DNA of 29,165 bases, from positions 1 through 29,165 of the forward strand of contig JAWODZ010000176.1 of assembly GCA_046483025.1 (NCBI GenBank), read 5' to 3'. Position 1 is the first letter of the stretch. Each line of letters starts with the position of its first letter. This stretch comes from CAYUAG01 sp046483025. GTDB lineage: Bacteria; Zhuqueibacterota; QNDG01; CAYUAG01. Of the stretch, positions 7,176-15,065 are shown one piece after another. The notes beneath the pieces were generated by a model. It did no database searches. It worked only from the letters and a program-made list of their open reading frames with translations, and was not told where the DNA came from. Both the position numbers and the translations under genes were made by a program.

Positions 7176-8166
7176 CTACTGTTCGTAACATTATATCTAA
7201 GAGGTGATCATAAGTAACAGGAACTATCCCCACTTCTCCGCATACTATACCAGCAGCATAATTTGCAATAACAGCCGCCTCCCTGAAATCAGCTCCAGCA
7301 GCAGCTGCCACAGCCAAAGCTGCAATGACCGTGTCTCCTGCACCAGATACATCGTGCACTTTAACAGCTTTAGTAGGAATAATCAGCGGTGCTTTACTTT
7401 TATCAAAAAGAATCATTCCCTGTTCACCCAGAGTTATTAAAACTGCCTCACAATTCAGACGCTGCTGCAACTTTTCTCCTGCTTTTAGAATATCTTCATC
7501 GGTTTTTAACTTTACTCCCAGTTTATCTGCAATTTCTTTTCTGTTGGGCTTAAAAAGCGTTGTATTCTTAAAGGCAAAAAAGTTATCAAACTTGGGATCA
7601 ACTAAAATTCTTATACCCCGTTCTCTGGCAATTTTGATGATTTTCTCTATTAATATAGGCGTTAAAAGGCCCTTATTATAATCTTCAAGAATCAATCCGT
7701 CTGCATTATCTAAATGAATTTCTGACAGGTTCAGAATTTTTTCCTGGATATTTTCAGGAACAGCAGACTTAATTTCTCTGTCAATTCTAACTACATGTTG
7801 ATTATGAGCGATGATACGGGTTTTAATCGTCGTTGTTCTCTGGGATGCATATATCAAACCTTCCACTGAAAGATCTTTCTTTTTAAAAAGATCAGTTAAT
7901 AATTCCCCTCCACTATCCCTGCCCAGTACACCAATAGGAAATACCTCTGCACCCAGACTTTTTATATTATTAACTACATTGGCAGCCCCACCGAATCGAT
8001 GTGATTCTCTTTCAACTTCTACCACCGGGACAGGCGCTTCCGGAGAAATTTTAGAAACACTCCCCCATATATACCGATCCAGCATCAGATCTCCGATAAC
8101 TACTATTTTCTGATTCCTAAATGTGCTGAATAATTTCTTAATCCGTTTTTTTGAAATCGTAATCAT
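7168..8166 (-). CDS. rfaE1: D-glycero-beta-D-manno-heptose-7-phosphate kinase (PfkB family)
   Basis: A 332-residue ribokinase-fold sugar kinase with the HldE domain-I signatures: GDLMLDRYIWGSVSKISPEA at the substrate end, RFGGAANVVNNI, and HDVSGAGDTVIAALA with the catalytic D278. It would phosphorylate D-glycero-D-manno-heptose 7-phosphate at C1 for the LPS inner core, which implies a Gram-negative envelope. Only the kinase domain is present. The nucleotidyltransferase half found in E. coli HldE is absent, so the adenylyl transfer must come from a separate gene (rfaE2/hldC type), not seen here. It starts with ATG behind AAAGGA, 9 bp after the exbB stop, and overlaps the following HAD gene by 8 bp. 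Confidence 0.93.
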   Translation of the reverse strand: MITISKKRIKKLFSTFRNQKIVVIGDLMLDRYIWGSVSKISPEAPVPVVEVERESHRFGGAANVVNNIKSLGAEVFPIGVLGRDSGGELLTDLFKKKDLSVEGLIYASQRTTTIKTRIIAHNQHVVRIDREIKSAVPENIQEKILNLSEIHLDNADGLILEDYNKGLLTPILIEKIIKIARERGIRILVDPKFDNFFAFKNTTLFKPNRKEIADKLGVKLKTDEDILKAGEKLQQRLNCEAVLITLGEQGMILFDKSKAPLIIPTKAVKVHDVSGAGDTVIAALAVAAAAGADFREAAVIANYAAGIVCGEVGIVPVTYDHLLDIMLRTVDA

Positions 8167-8175
8167 ATGTATCCT

Positions 8176-8796
8176 TTAATTTTCTCTGAAACATAAAATT
8201 CTATCTAATAATTTTCTGGAATAGTCTTCAATTTCCAATACCAGATTCTCAACTTTATGATTTAAATAGTTATAGGCAATTAAGGCGGGAATAGCAATGG
8301 TCAACCCCACTACAGTAGTAATTAATGCCTGGGAAATACCACTGGAAAGACTCTGAGTCTGGCCTAATCCTTTCTCAGTAATTACCTGAAAAACCTCGAT
8401 CATACCCAAAACAGTACCAAGCAAACCCATTAATGGAGCTATACCAGCAACAGTTTCCAAAACCACCAAGCCTTTTTCCATCTTCCCTGATTCCTGACGT
8501 CCCTGATCCACAATTTTTTCTTTGATCTCATCTCTGGGGCGAGTATAATTCTCAAGTGTCACTGAGACTATTTGCTGCAGGGAATTTCTCGGTGTTCCCA
8601 GTTTGTTAATTGCTTTTTCAACATCCTCTTCAGATTCAATACTATCAATAATAAATTTAGTCTCTGAATCAATATTTTTTTTTCTTCTTAAAAACCATAT
8701 TCTCTCTAAAAATACTGTTAGACCTGCGATTGAAGTAATAAAGAGTGGAATCATTACCACTCCTCCCTTAATAATCATTTCCCATATTCCAGACAT
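8176..8796 (-). CDS. exbB: MotA/TolQ/ExbB proton channel family protein
   Basis: A 206-residue inner-membrane protein with three transmembrane helices (about 10-33, 112-138 and 154-178) in the ExbB/TolQ arrangement and a cytoplasmic loop between the first two. The signature APLMGLLGTVLGMIEVF opens helix 2, and GISQALITTVVGLTIAIPALIAYNYL is the conserved third helix with the channel Thr residues. Members form a pentameric proton channel around ExbD and energise TonB or TolA. The start is ATG behind GGAG (5-base gap), 15 bp after tonB. No exbD/tolR gene follows; the next gene is the heptose kinase. The channel must therefore use an ExbD encoded elsewhere. Confidence 0.93.
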   Translation of the reverse strand: MSGIWEMIIKGGVVMIPLFITSIAGLTVFLERIWFLRRKKNIDSETKFIIDSIESEEDVEKAINKLGTPRNSLQQIVSVTLENYTRPRDEIKEKIVDQGRQESGKMEKGLVVLETVAGIAPLMGLLGTVLGMIEVFQVITEKGLGQTQSLSSGISQALITTVVGLTIAIPALIAYNYLNHKVENLVLEIEDYSRKLLDRILCFREN

Positions 8797-8811
8797 AATA
8801 ACTCCATCTCA

Positions 8812-9693
8812 TTAATTATTAGATAATAAATAGTATGAAAACTTAGCGGTAACTACCAAAAAATTTTCTGGAAAATCTTCCGGTAAAGGTTTGAATGGTG
8901 CTGACATCTCAACAGCTTTAACACTGGTCTCCACCAAGGCTTCCGAACCTCTGAACCCCCGTACATTGGGATTTTCAAGTTTTCCATCCGGATATATTAT
9001 AAATCTGATTATATTCTCACCACTGAATCCCAGCCGGGTAAAAGAAGTAGGAGGATATATATTGTTCTGTATCCTTTCTTTTAAATAAAGCAGATAAGGT
9101 GCATATTCCCAGTTATAGGTATTAAAAGTAATGCCCCCACTATTTTGTGTACTTGTTTCAGTCTGATCGTATTTTGATCGTGTATGTCTGCTAGAACCTG
9201 AAAAACGATTAGTATGACTGTTGGTTAAAAGTTTTTTACTGAATTCCTTAAAACTAGAACCATCACCGACAGAACGCTTTTCTGTTTGTTTTTTAAATAC
9301 GTTCCTGCTTTCTCTATAGTTTGTTTGTTTAATGATTTTCTCTCCTCTTGTATTATTACTGAAATCAATGTTCTTCTCTTTAATATCTCCTTTTGAAAAG
9401 GGAAGATTACCATTTTCATTATTTTTTTTATCAACATCACTTACTCTGTTATCTTTATTGGAAAGAAGAAAAGTCTTTTGTAATGGTTTCTGAGCTTTCA
9501 TATTATCCGGAGTTTCTATAATTTCAAATCTCATTTTTTTTATACTATCTGAATGAGACAATTGATCATTTTTAAAAATAACCCATTCATCACTTTTAGT
9601 ATATAAAAATAATACGATTAAATGCAATAAAAAAGAAACTAATAATGCATAATAAAAACTATATTTATTTAAATGTAGAAGAGTATTATTCAT
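8812..9693 (-). CDS. tonB: TonB family energy-transducer protein
   Basis: A 293-residue protein with one N-terminal transmembrane helix (about 13-32) carrying the TonB SxxxH signature (S20 and H24 in VSFLLHLIVLFLY), matching E. coli Ser16/His20, which are needed for coupling to ExbB/ExbD. A long polar, Lys/Asn/Ser-rich periplasmic linker (about 33-195) follows; it is not the usual Pro-rich spacer. The C-terminal domain (about 196-290) has the TonB/TolA pattern: NNIYPPTSFTRLGFSGE, then IIYPDGKLENPNVRGFRGSE, then SAPFKPLPEDFP. It would transfer proton-motive force to outer-membrane transporters. The exbB gene follows at once, supporting the assignment. It is divergent from the unknown anchored protein at 9916. 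Confidence 0.88.
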   Translation of the reverse strand: MNNTLLHLNKYSFYYALLVSFLLHLIVLFLYTKSDEWVIFKNDQLSHSDSIKKMRFEIIETPDNMKAQKPLQKTFLLSNKDNRVSDVDKKNNENGNLPFSKGDIKEKNIDFSNNTRGEKIIKQTNYRESRNVFKKQTEKRSVGDGSSFKEFSKKLLTNSHTNRFSGSSRHTRSKYDQTETSTQNSGGITFNTYNWEYAPYLLYLKERIQNNIYPPTSFTRLGFSGENIIRFIIYPDGKLENPNVRGFRGSEALVETSVKAVEMSAPFKPLPEDFPENFLVVTAKFSYYLLSNN

Positions 9694-9751
9694 GTTAAAT
9701 ACTTTAGATGAACTACTTCATTTTAACTAATAACTAACCCTAAACCCTAAA

Positions 9752-9871
9752 TGTTCCGATATAAATATATTATCATTTTTCAAAAAATACAAAATTTTTA
9801 CTTATTATTTATCAAGATTGAAAATTACAAGCCCTTTTCTTATCTTTATATATCTTATATTTCACGGAACA
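9752..9871. repeat. Inverted repeat across the divergent tonB / 9916 promoter region
   Basis: TGTTCCG (9752-9758) and CGGAACA (9865-9871) are perfect reverse complements. The bases just inside both arms are ATATAAATATAT-like, so the match extends imperfectly inward. The pair encloses the promoter of the plus-strand gene and may be either an operator pair or the ends of a small eroded element. No target duplication is visible. Confidence 0.35.
9818..9846 (+). promoter_or_regulatory. Probable sigma-70 promoter of the gene at 9916
   Basis: TTGAAA (9818-9823), a 17-base spacer and TATCTT (9841-9846). This would give an RNA leader of about 60 nt before the ATG at 9916. The region is very AT-rich, which lowers confidence. 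Confidence 0.4.
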
Positions 9872-9915
9872 ACTTAATAAACTCTATCGTTAAGTAATAA
9901 ACAGGATCGGATTTA

Positions 9916-10785
9916 ATGAAAAACTACTTAAAAACATTTATAATCTCAATAATAATGCATTGTATATTGATTCTAATTCTATTAACTTTCAAGACTAAAA
10001 GTCCCCGTAATCCGGATTATTTAAAATTTAACCTGATTTCTGAGAAACAAAAAAAATCATTACATAAACCCAAATCCGAATCATTTGATAAGAATAAAAA
10101 AATTTCAAAAAATAAAACCAATCCTTCGTTAAAACCCATACATATTGAAGACATACTCAATTATGAAACCATTAAAAAAAAAATCAGTACTTCTGTAGTT
10201 GATTCTTCTCAATATCAACCTCCAATCTTGAATAACCTGATTTCCAAAAAAGTAATATCTCTTAATCAGTATATTAGAGATAAACTAAAAGAAGATTATC
10301 CTAATCAGTTCAGCAACCAATCCAAAAAACCAACCCCCAAAAAAATTGAACTAAATGCTGATTATATCTGTGATAAAATTGAAGCCAAAGCCTTCTCTTT
10401 TCTGTTTAAAAAAAACAACGGTACCCAAATTGATATTTATAAAAAATATAACTTCTCAGACTCTATAACTGCTGCACAATTAGATGCAAAATTACAAAAA
10501 TTAGTAAAAATGGGATTCCTCTTTCGAAAAAAAATCTCTCCCCAGTTGCCATTTACTATAAGTGCTCTGTTTATCCAAATCCCCATAGAGATGAGCAAAA
10601 AAAACCGAGACAATCCTGTATATGAATACCAGCCACTTATTAATAAAGAAAATCTTATTACTTACCTGCAGGCTAAATTATTCAGATTAAAAGAAAAATT
10701 AAAAAGAAGTAAAACAGATTCCTTACAGATAAAAAAAAATATTACCTCCCTTCAGGAAAGCATTTTTATCCTTACCCAGGGATAA
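9916..10785 (+). CDS. Unknown single-pass protein with a TonB-like SxxxH membrane anchor
   Basis: A 289-residue protein I cannot assign to a family. Residues 6-25 form one transmembrane helix (ISIIMHCILILILL) with S11 and H15 spaced exactly like the TonB/TolA Ser-xxx-His pair. A Lys/Ser/Asn-rich linker (about 28-75) follows. The periplasmic remainder begins near 76. Residues 183-206 (SITAAQLDAKLQKLVKMGFLFRK, split here by prediction only) look like a short helix-turn-helix or winged-helix shape, and 244-282 are amphipathic and probably coiled. There is no TonB C-terminal pattern (YP...G.V...dG). It is very basic. It is the only plus-strand gene near the tonB-exbB operon and diverges from it. 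Its stop is 4 bp from the stop of the convergent epimerase gene. A role as an alternative client of the ExbB motor is inference. Confidence 0.8.
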   Translation: MKNYLKTFIISIIMHCILILILLTFKTKSPRNPDYLKFNLISEKQKKSLHKPKSESFDKNKKISKNKTNPSLKPIHIEDILNYETIKKKISTSVVDSSQYQPPILNNLISKKVISLNQYIRDKLKEDYPNQFSNQSKKPTPKKIELNADYICDKIEAKAFSFLFKKNNGTQIDIYKKYNFSDSITAAQLDAKLQKLVKMGFLFRKKISPQLPFTISALFIQIPIEMSKKNRDNPVYEYQPLINKENLITYLQAKLFRLKEKLKRSKTDSLQIKKNITSLQESIFILTQG

Positions 10786-10789
10786 TTTT

Positions 10790-11809
10790 TCATAGCAACC
10801 AGTCTTGCCCTTTATACCACTCTATACTATTGGAAATACCTTGAGCTAAAATAAAATCTGGCCTATACCCAATTTCTTCCTCAGCCTTTTCAATGGAACA
10901 TATCCAATTATATTGTTTTAATTCATTGTATTTATCTCTGGTAAAAATTTTATCATCTTTTCTCATCACAGCACTGAACTCATTGAATAAAAAATATAAC
11001 TTAAGTAAAAAAAGAGGAATTGGGAGTTTAACAACTTTTCTATTAAGACCATGTACAATTGCCTGGATAAATTGATTAATAGATAATTTTTGATCTGAAT
11101 GGATAAAATAAATCTGCCCGATGCTTTTTTCATGTACTGCAGCTAAAATAGTTGCTTTTATTAAATCATCAATATAACAAAAATTAAAAAATCTTTCCCT
11201 GAGTCCGATTACAGGCATTATACCTTTATTGACTATATCAAAAATAAAAAATAATTCTTTATCCCTCGGTCCGTAAACTGTTGAAGGTCTGATTATGGTA
11301 ACTGGTATTTTATCACTATAAGACAGGACGATTTTTTCTGCATCGCGTTTGCTGCGGCCATACATTGTGACAGGACAACATTTATGTTTCTCATTAACAC
11401 AAACCCCATTACTACTGGGACCAGAAGCAGCCTGAGAAGACATAAAAAAAAATCGTTTTAAATCGGGATTGTTATTAACAGCTACTTTCAGTAAATTTTC
11501 TGTCCCCTTTACATTAATATCAAAAAAATCCTTCTTTTTCAAGGACTTAACTATACCTGCAAGATGAAAAACAACATCTACACCCTGGACAATTTTATAA
11601 AGGGAATTCAGTTCAAGAATATCCCCGGTAACAATTTCAATCTTTTCGGATCGATTACTAAGCCACCTCAATTGATCTTTATAATATACCAGGCATTTAA
11701 CATATATATTATGAGACACCAGGTGATCAACCAGATTACTTCCTATAAAACCATCAGCACCGGTTACTAAAGCACTATGTATATTTATTTTATTTAATGA
11801 TTTCTTCAT
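10790..11809 (-). CDS. NAD-dependent epimerase/dehydratase (extended SDR)
   Basis: A 339-residue extended short-chain dehydrogenase. The Rossmann nucleotide loop is VTGADGFIGSNL (GxxGxxG at residues 17-23), with DVVFHLAGIV in the middle. The catalytic Ser region is FFMSSQAASG, and Y150 and K154 (MYGRSKRDAEK) form the YxxxK pair. IIRPSTVYGPRD and the FCYIDDLIKATILA block are typical of sugar-nucleotide epimerases/dehydratases and related steroid/flavonoid-type reductases. The substrate cannot be read from the sequence. The start lies inside the end of hisS (20-bp overlap), so it is translationally tied to the synthetase. With the sugar nucleotidyltransferase two genes upstream it may serve envelope glycan synthesis. 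Confidence 0.87.
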   Translation of the reverse strand: MKKSLNKINIHSALVTGADGFIGSNLVDHLVSHNIYVKCLVYYKDQLRWLSNRSEKIEIVTGDILELNSLYKIVQGVDVVFHLAGIVKSLKKKDFFDINVKGTENLLKVAVNNNPDLKRFFFMSSQAASGPSSNGVCVNEKHKCCPVTMYGRSKRDAEKIVLSYSDKIPVTIIRPSTVYGPRDKELFFIFDIVNKGIMPVIGLRERFFNFCYIDDLIKATILAAVHEKSIGQIYFIHSDQKLSINQFIQAIVHGLNRKVVKLPIPLFLLKLYFLFNEFSAVMRKDDKIFTRDKYNELKQYNWICSIEKAEEEIGYRPDFILAQGISNSIEWYKGQDWLL

Positions 11810-13070
11810 CCTTTGCTGCTAAACTAACAATGTCTTTAAAAGGAACATATTTTTCTTTAAAAGTCCTCATATCTTTTATCTGTGCTTCTCTTTTCTCAAC
11901 TTCATGTTCTCCAATAATCACTGCATAATCAGAATTCTTTTTATGGGCATCACGAAGCTGTGCTTTTAGACTTCTGGATCCGAATCCCATAGTAGCTTTA
12001 ATTCCAGCCGCCCGTATCCCGTCAACCAGCTTTATTACTTCATTTTTTGCTTTTTCTCCCAGATAGGCAAAATAAATTTTGGGTTTTATTGTATCAGGAA
12101 TATCAATATTATTCTGTTTTAAAGTAAGCACTATTCGTTCAATTCCCGAAGCAAAGCCAACAGCTGGAGTAGGATTACCTCCTAAAATTTCAGCCAGTCC
12201 ATCATACCGTCCTCCCCCACAAACAGCATTCTGGGCTCCTATTCCTTCTGCCCATACTTCAAAAACCGTCTTAGTATAATAATCAAGTCCTCTTACCAAC
12301 CGCTTGTTTATAGTATACGGCCGGTTAAGATTATCTAGATAATATTTCAATTTTTGAAAATGTACAGAACACTCTTCACATAAAGTATTGCTTATATCAG
12401 GGGCATTTTCAATGATAGTTTGACACTTTTCATTTTTACAATCCAGAACCCGAAGGGGATTTATCTGTATCCTTCTTCGACATTCATCACATATCTGAGA
12501 CATATGATCTTTATAATAATCTTTTAACTGATTTAAATACATTGGTCTACATTTGGGACAGCCAATACTGTTTATCTGAAAATTAAGGTTCTTAAAACCC
12601 AATTCATCATACAACTGCCACGCTATTGACATAATCTCTAAATCCAGAGCCGGATCCTGCACCCCGAGGGCTTCCACATTAAACTGAGTATGCTGCCTGA
12701 ACCTTCCGGCTTGAGGCCTTTCATATCTGAAAACTGGCCCAATAGACCAGACTTTAATCGGTTTTGGTAGATTTGACATACCATGTTGCAGATATGACCG
12801 CATTACTCCTGCAGTAAATTCAGGTCGCAGCGTAAGAGAATTTTTTCCTTTATCTATAAAGGTATACATCTCTTTTTCCACAATATCTGTTGTTTCTCCC
12901 ACTCCCCGGCTAAACAGCTCAGTAGCTTCAAATACCGGCAACCCAAGCTTTTCATATCCATAGATTTGAGTAATCCTGTTTATCTTTTTTTCAACATACT
13001 GCCAAAGTCTTTGTTCTTCCGGTAGTATATCACTGACACCTTTAGGAGATCGAAATAATTTTTTTCCCAT
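11790..13070 (-). CDS. hisS: Histidyl-tRNA synthetase
   Basis: A 426-residue class II synthetase charging tRNA-His. Motif 1 starts the protein (SPKGVSDILPEEQ...). Motif 2 is GPVFRYERPQAGRFRQHTQF, preceded by LRPEFTAGVMRSYL. The HisRS-specific boxes RGLDYYTKTVFEV and GGGRYDGLAEILGG and motif 3 GFASGIERIVLTL are all present. The C-terminal anticodon-binding domain is about 330-420. An insert with four Cys pairs (GCPKC, CDEC, CKNEKC, CEEC, about residues 170-235) probably binds zinc; this four-knuckle insert occurs in a subset of bacterial HisRS. I see no T-box in the 17-bp gap to the upstream nucleotidyltransferase gene, with which it shares a transcript. Confidence 0.97.
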   Translation of the reverse strand: MGKKLFRSPKGVSDILPEEQRLWQYVEKKINRITQIYGYEKLGLPVFEATELFSRGVGETTDIVEKEMYTFIDKGKNSLTLRPEFTAGVMRSYLQHGMSNLPKPIKVWSIGPVFRYERPQAGRFRQHTQFNVEALGVQDPALDLEIMSIAWQLYDELGFKNLNFQINSIGCPKCRPMYLNQLKDYYKDHMSQICDECRRRIQINPLRVLDCKNEKCQTIIENAPDISNTLCEECSVHFQKLKYYLDNLNRPYTINKRLVRGLDYYTKTVFEVWAEGIGAQNAVCGGGRYDGLAEILGGNPTPAVGFASGIERIVLTLKQNNIDIPDTIKPKIYFAYLGEKAKNEVIKLVDGIRAAGIKATMGFGSRSLKAQLRDAHKKNSDYAVIIGEHEVEKREAQIKDMRTFKEKYVPFKDIVSLAAKDEEIIK

Positions 13071-13087
13071 AATTTATATTCCATATT

Positions 13088-13960
13088 CTAAATTAAATCA
13101 TCAAAATCTATTGTAAGATATTTTCTTACTTGTTCAATATCGCGACAGCTGGTTAAATCCGGTACATGCTCCTCTAGCAAAATTGCATAACAGGTTTGAG
13201 GATGTGCTCTGGTCATCAACATCACAGCTTCCGGCAGTTCTTTTTCATGACGTTTAGGATTGATGGGAACTTTTTTTAAAAATGGTAAAATCATATCATA
13301 ACTGAATCTAAAAATATTCATACTGACGCCAACCTTATTGTCACTGTTTTTAACACTTTCGATGTCTTCATACGATGGTTTCTCGATAATATCTTCTAGA
13401 AATCCATTGGCATCCTTCTTGGTTACAGCAAATTTTTTAATTCTCTCCTTTTTAAACTTGAGAGCGGAGCGGTCATAGTCGATAAAAGAGTTGGGATGTG
13501 GATCATCTGCTAATAATCGGAAGGCTTTGGTTGAATAAAGATTATCACTGTTACAAACAGTAAATTTTTTCCCCTGCCAATCAGTCCTGAACTTCAATGC
13601 CTGTAATAATGCATCTGCTGTACCTAATGGTTTTTCTCTACCCTCGGGTATAGTTTGTAAAGCATAGGAAATACATAAATCCATGAAGTTGTTATTCCTG
13701 AATTTACTCCCATAATAGGACTGAATTGAGGCATCATTTTCGCCCACAACAATGACAACATCTTTATACCCTGCTTTAAAAGCATTATATAACAAATAAT
13801 CAAGAAATGGCCTATGATTTTCACCAACTCCCAGCATGGATTTGGATTTTTCCTGTGCTTCTCGGATCAATTCACTATCTACTGAATTTTTTGATTCCAC
13901 GGGTATTTTTTTCATTCTTGACGATATTCCCCCTGCAAGAATTACCAATCTCTCATTCAT
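13088..13960 (-). CDS. Sugar-phosphate nucleotidyltransferase-like protein (GT-A fold)
   Basis: A 290-residue protein that opens with the nucleotide loop VILAGGISSRMKK, a variant of the usual GGxGTRL. It continues with PFLDYLLYNAFKAGYKDVVIVVGE, the base-binding QTIPEGREKPLGTADALLQAL, and the metal-binding CNSDNLY. This is the order of NDP-sugar pyrophosphorylases, which join NTP and a sugar 1-phosphate. Between the first loop and PFLDYLL there is an unusual 30-residue charged stretch where the lysine of the normal P-K motif should be; KSMLG may replace it. It is followed by hisS after 17 bp, and a 118-bp spacer with a probable promoter precedes it. The ATG at 13960 is the chosen start; an in-frame TAA lies just upstream. 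Confidence 0.82.
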   Translation of the reverse strand: MNERLVILAGGISSRMKKIPVESKNSVDSELIREAQEKSKSMLGVGENHRPFLDYLLYNAFKAGYKDVVIVVGENDASIQSYYGSKFRNNNFMDLCISYALQTIPEGREKPLGTADALLQALKFRTDWQGKKFTVCNSDNLYSTKAFRLLADDPHPNSFIDYDRSALKFKKERIKKFAVTKKDANGFLEDIIEKPSYEDIESVKNSDNKVGVSMNIFRFSYDMILPFLKKVPINPKRHEKELPEAVMLMTRAHPQTCYAILLEEHVPDLTSCRDIEQVRKYLTIDFDDLI

Positions 13961-14032
13961 ACATTTTTACCATAATGTTAATTAACTACCTCCTTATACA
14001 ATATTAATTTAACTTTTATTGCTAAGATATAT

Positions 14033-14060
14033 AATATATAATTTTCTATCTAAAATTCAA
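14033..14060 (-). promoter_or_regulatory. Possible promoter for the nucleotidyltransferase-hisS-epimerase genes
   Basis: On the minus strand TTGAAT (14060-14055) and TATATT (14038-14033) are 16 bases apart, in a 118-bp spacer that separates these genes from the dehydratase. A full TAAGGAGGT (near 13992) lies downstream of it, about 30 bases from the annotated start. Confidence 0.35.
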
Positions 14061-14078
14061 AATAACTTCTTGATACTC

Positions 14079-15050
14079 TCACTTCAGATTAATAACTGAA
14101 GATATACCACTTATATCAATATTACCTCCGGAAACAACTAACCCAACTTTTTTATTGCGGATTTTTACTTTCTCCGCAATTAACGCCCCCAGGACAACAG
14201 CAGAAGAAGGTTCAATAACGATTTTCATCCTTTCATATAACAAATGCATAGCTTTGACAATTTCATGTTCTGAAACCAGTACTATATCATCCACTAAATC
14301 CCTTATAACAGGAAATGTTTTTGTTCCCAAGCTGGTCAGTAGGCCATCAGCTATAGTATCCGGATTTTCAGAAGGAATGATATACCCTGCTTTTTTTGAT
14401 CTGTAAGCATCATCTGCATTCTCAGGTTCGCAACCAATTACCTTAATACTTTTATTGTTTGACTTAGCTGTAACAGCTGTACCGCTTAACAAGCCGCCTC
14501 CTCCGACCGGAGCTAAAATTATATCCAAATCATCAACTTCCTCCATTAATTCCAAGGCAGCTGTACCCTGACCAGCAATAATTTTATAATTATTATAAGG
14601 ATGTACAAGATGAGCATGCTTCTGGTCAATTATTTTCTGAGCAGTTTCTTCTCTTGATTTAAGGGTGGGCTCACAAAATGTAATTATTCCTCTGTAGCCT
14701 TTTACTGCTTCTACCTTAATGTTAGGTGCTGAAGAGGGCATCACAATATAAGCTGGTATACCCTTCATTTTAGCGCTTAGTGAAAGTGCTGCAGCATGAT
14801 TACCGGAAGAATGCGTTACCACGCCTCTTGATGCTTCTTTTTCCGATAAAGAAAAAACAGTATTAGAGGCCCCCCGAAACTTAAAAGAACCGGTTTTCTG
14901 AAAATTCTCACATTTAAAAAACAGATTCGCTTGCACCATCTGATTTATAGAAGTGCAGGTTAAAACCGGTGTTCTGTGTATAATTCCTTTAATTCTTTCA
15001 TAGGCCTGCTGTATTTGTTGGAATTCAGGCTGAAGCTGATTTTTTTTCAT
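14079..15050 (-). CDS. Threonine/serine dehydratase (PLP fold type II; TdcB or serine racemase-like)
   Basis: A 323-residue fold-type II PLP enzyme. The cofactor lysine is K57 in TGSFKFRGA; SSGNHAAAL (81-89) is the Asn loop over the PLP ring; GGGGLLSG (183-190) holds the phosphate; SGGN near the end contacts the pyridine nitrogen side. It lacks the C-terminal ACT/regulatory domain of biosynthetic IlvA, so its length fits catabolic threonine dehydratase or serine racemase. The reaction would be threonine or serine to 2-oxobutyrate or pyruvate plus ammonia, or racemisation of serine. Those two cannot be separated from the sequence. ATG follows AAGGTAACGGT, 15 bp after the DUF2809 gene. Confidence 0.9.
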   Translation of the reverse strand: MKKNQLQPEFQQIQQAYERIKGIIHRTPVLTCTSINQMVQANLFFKCENFQKTGSFKFRGASNTVFSLSEKEASRGVVTHSSGNHAAALSLSAKMKGIPAYIVMPSSAPNIKVEAVKGYRGIITFCEPTLKSREETAQKIIDQKHAHLVHPYNNYKIIAGQGTAALELMEEVDDLDIILAPVGGGGLLSGTAVTAKSNNKSIKVIGCEPENADDAYRSKKAGYIIPSENPDTIADGLLTSLGTKTFPVIRDLVDDIVLVSEHEIVKAMHLLYERMKIVIEPSSAVVLGALIAEKVKIRNKKVGLVVSGGNIDISGISSVINLK

Positions 15051-15065
15051 ACCGTTACCTTAAAA

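Noticed and set aside
9736..9751. Telomere-like AACCCTAAACCCTAAA
   Set aside because: Only about two copies of CCCTAAA; most likely chance in an AT-rich spacer.
13071..13087. T-box leader in front of hisS
   Set aside because: The gap to the upstream gene is only 17 bp and no T-box sequence is seen.
13953..13973. Six-codon ORF (MVKMYE) whose TGA overlaps the nucleotidyltransferase start
   Set aside because: It has a ribosome site 14 bases away, too far, and nothing suggests an attenuator; very short frames like this are common by chance.
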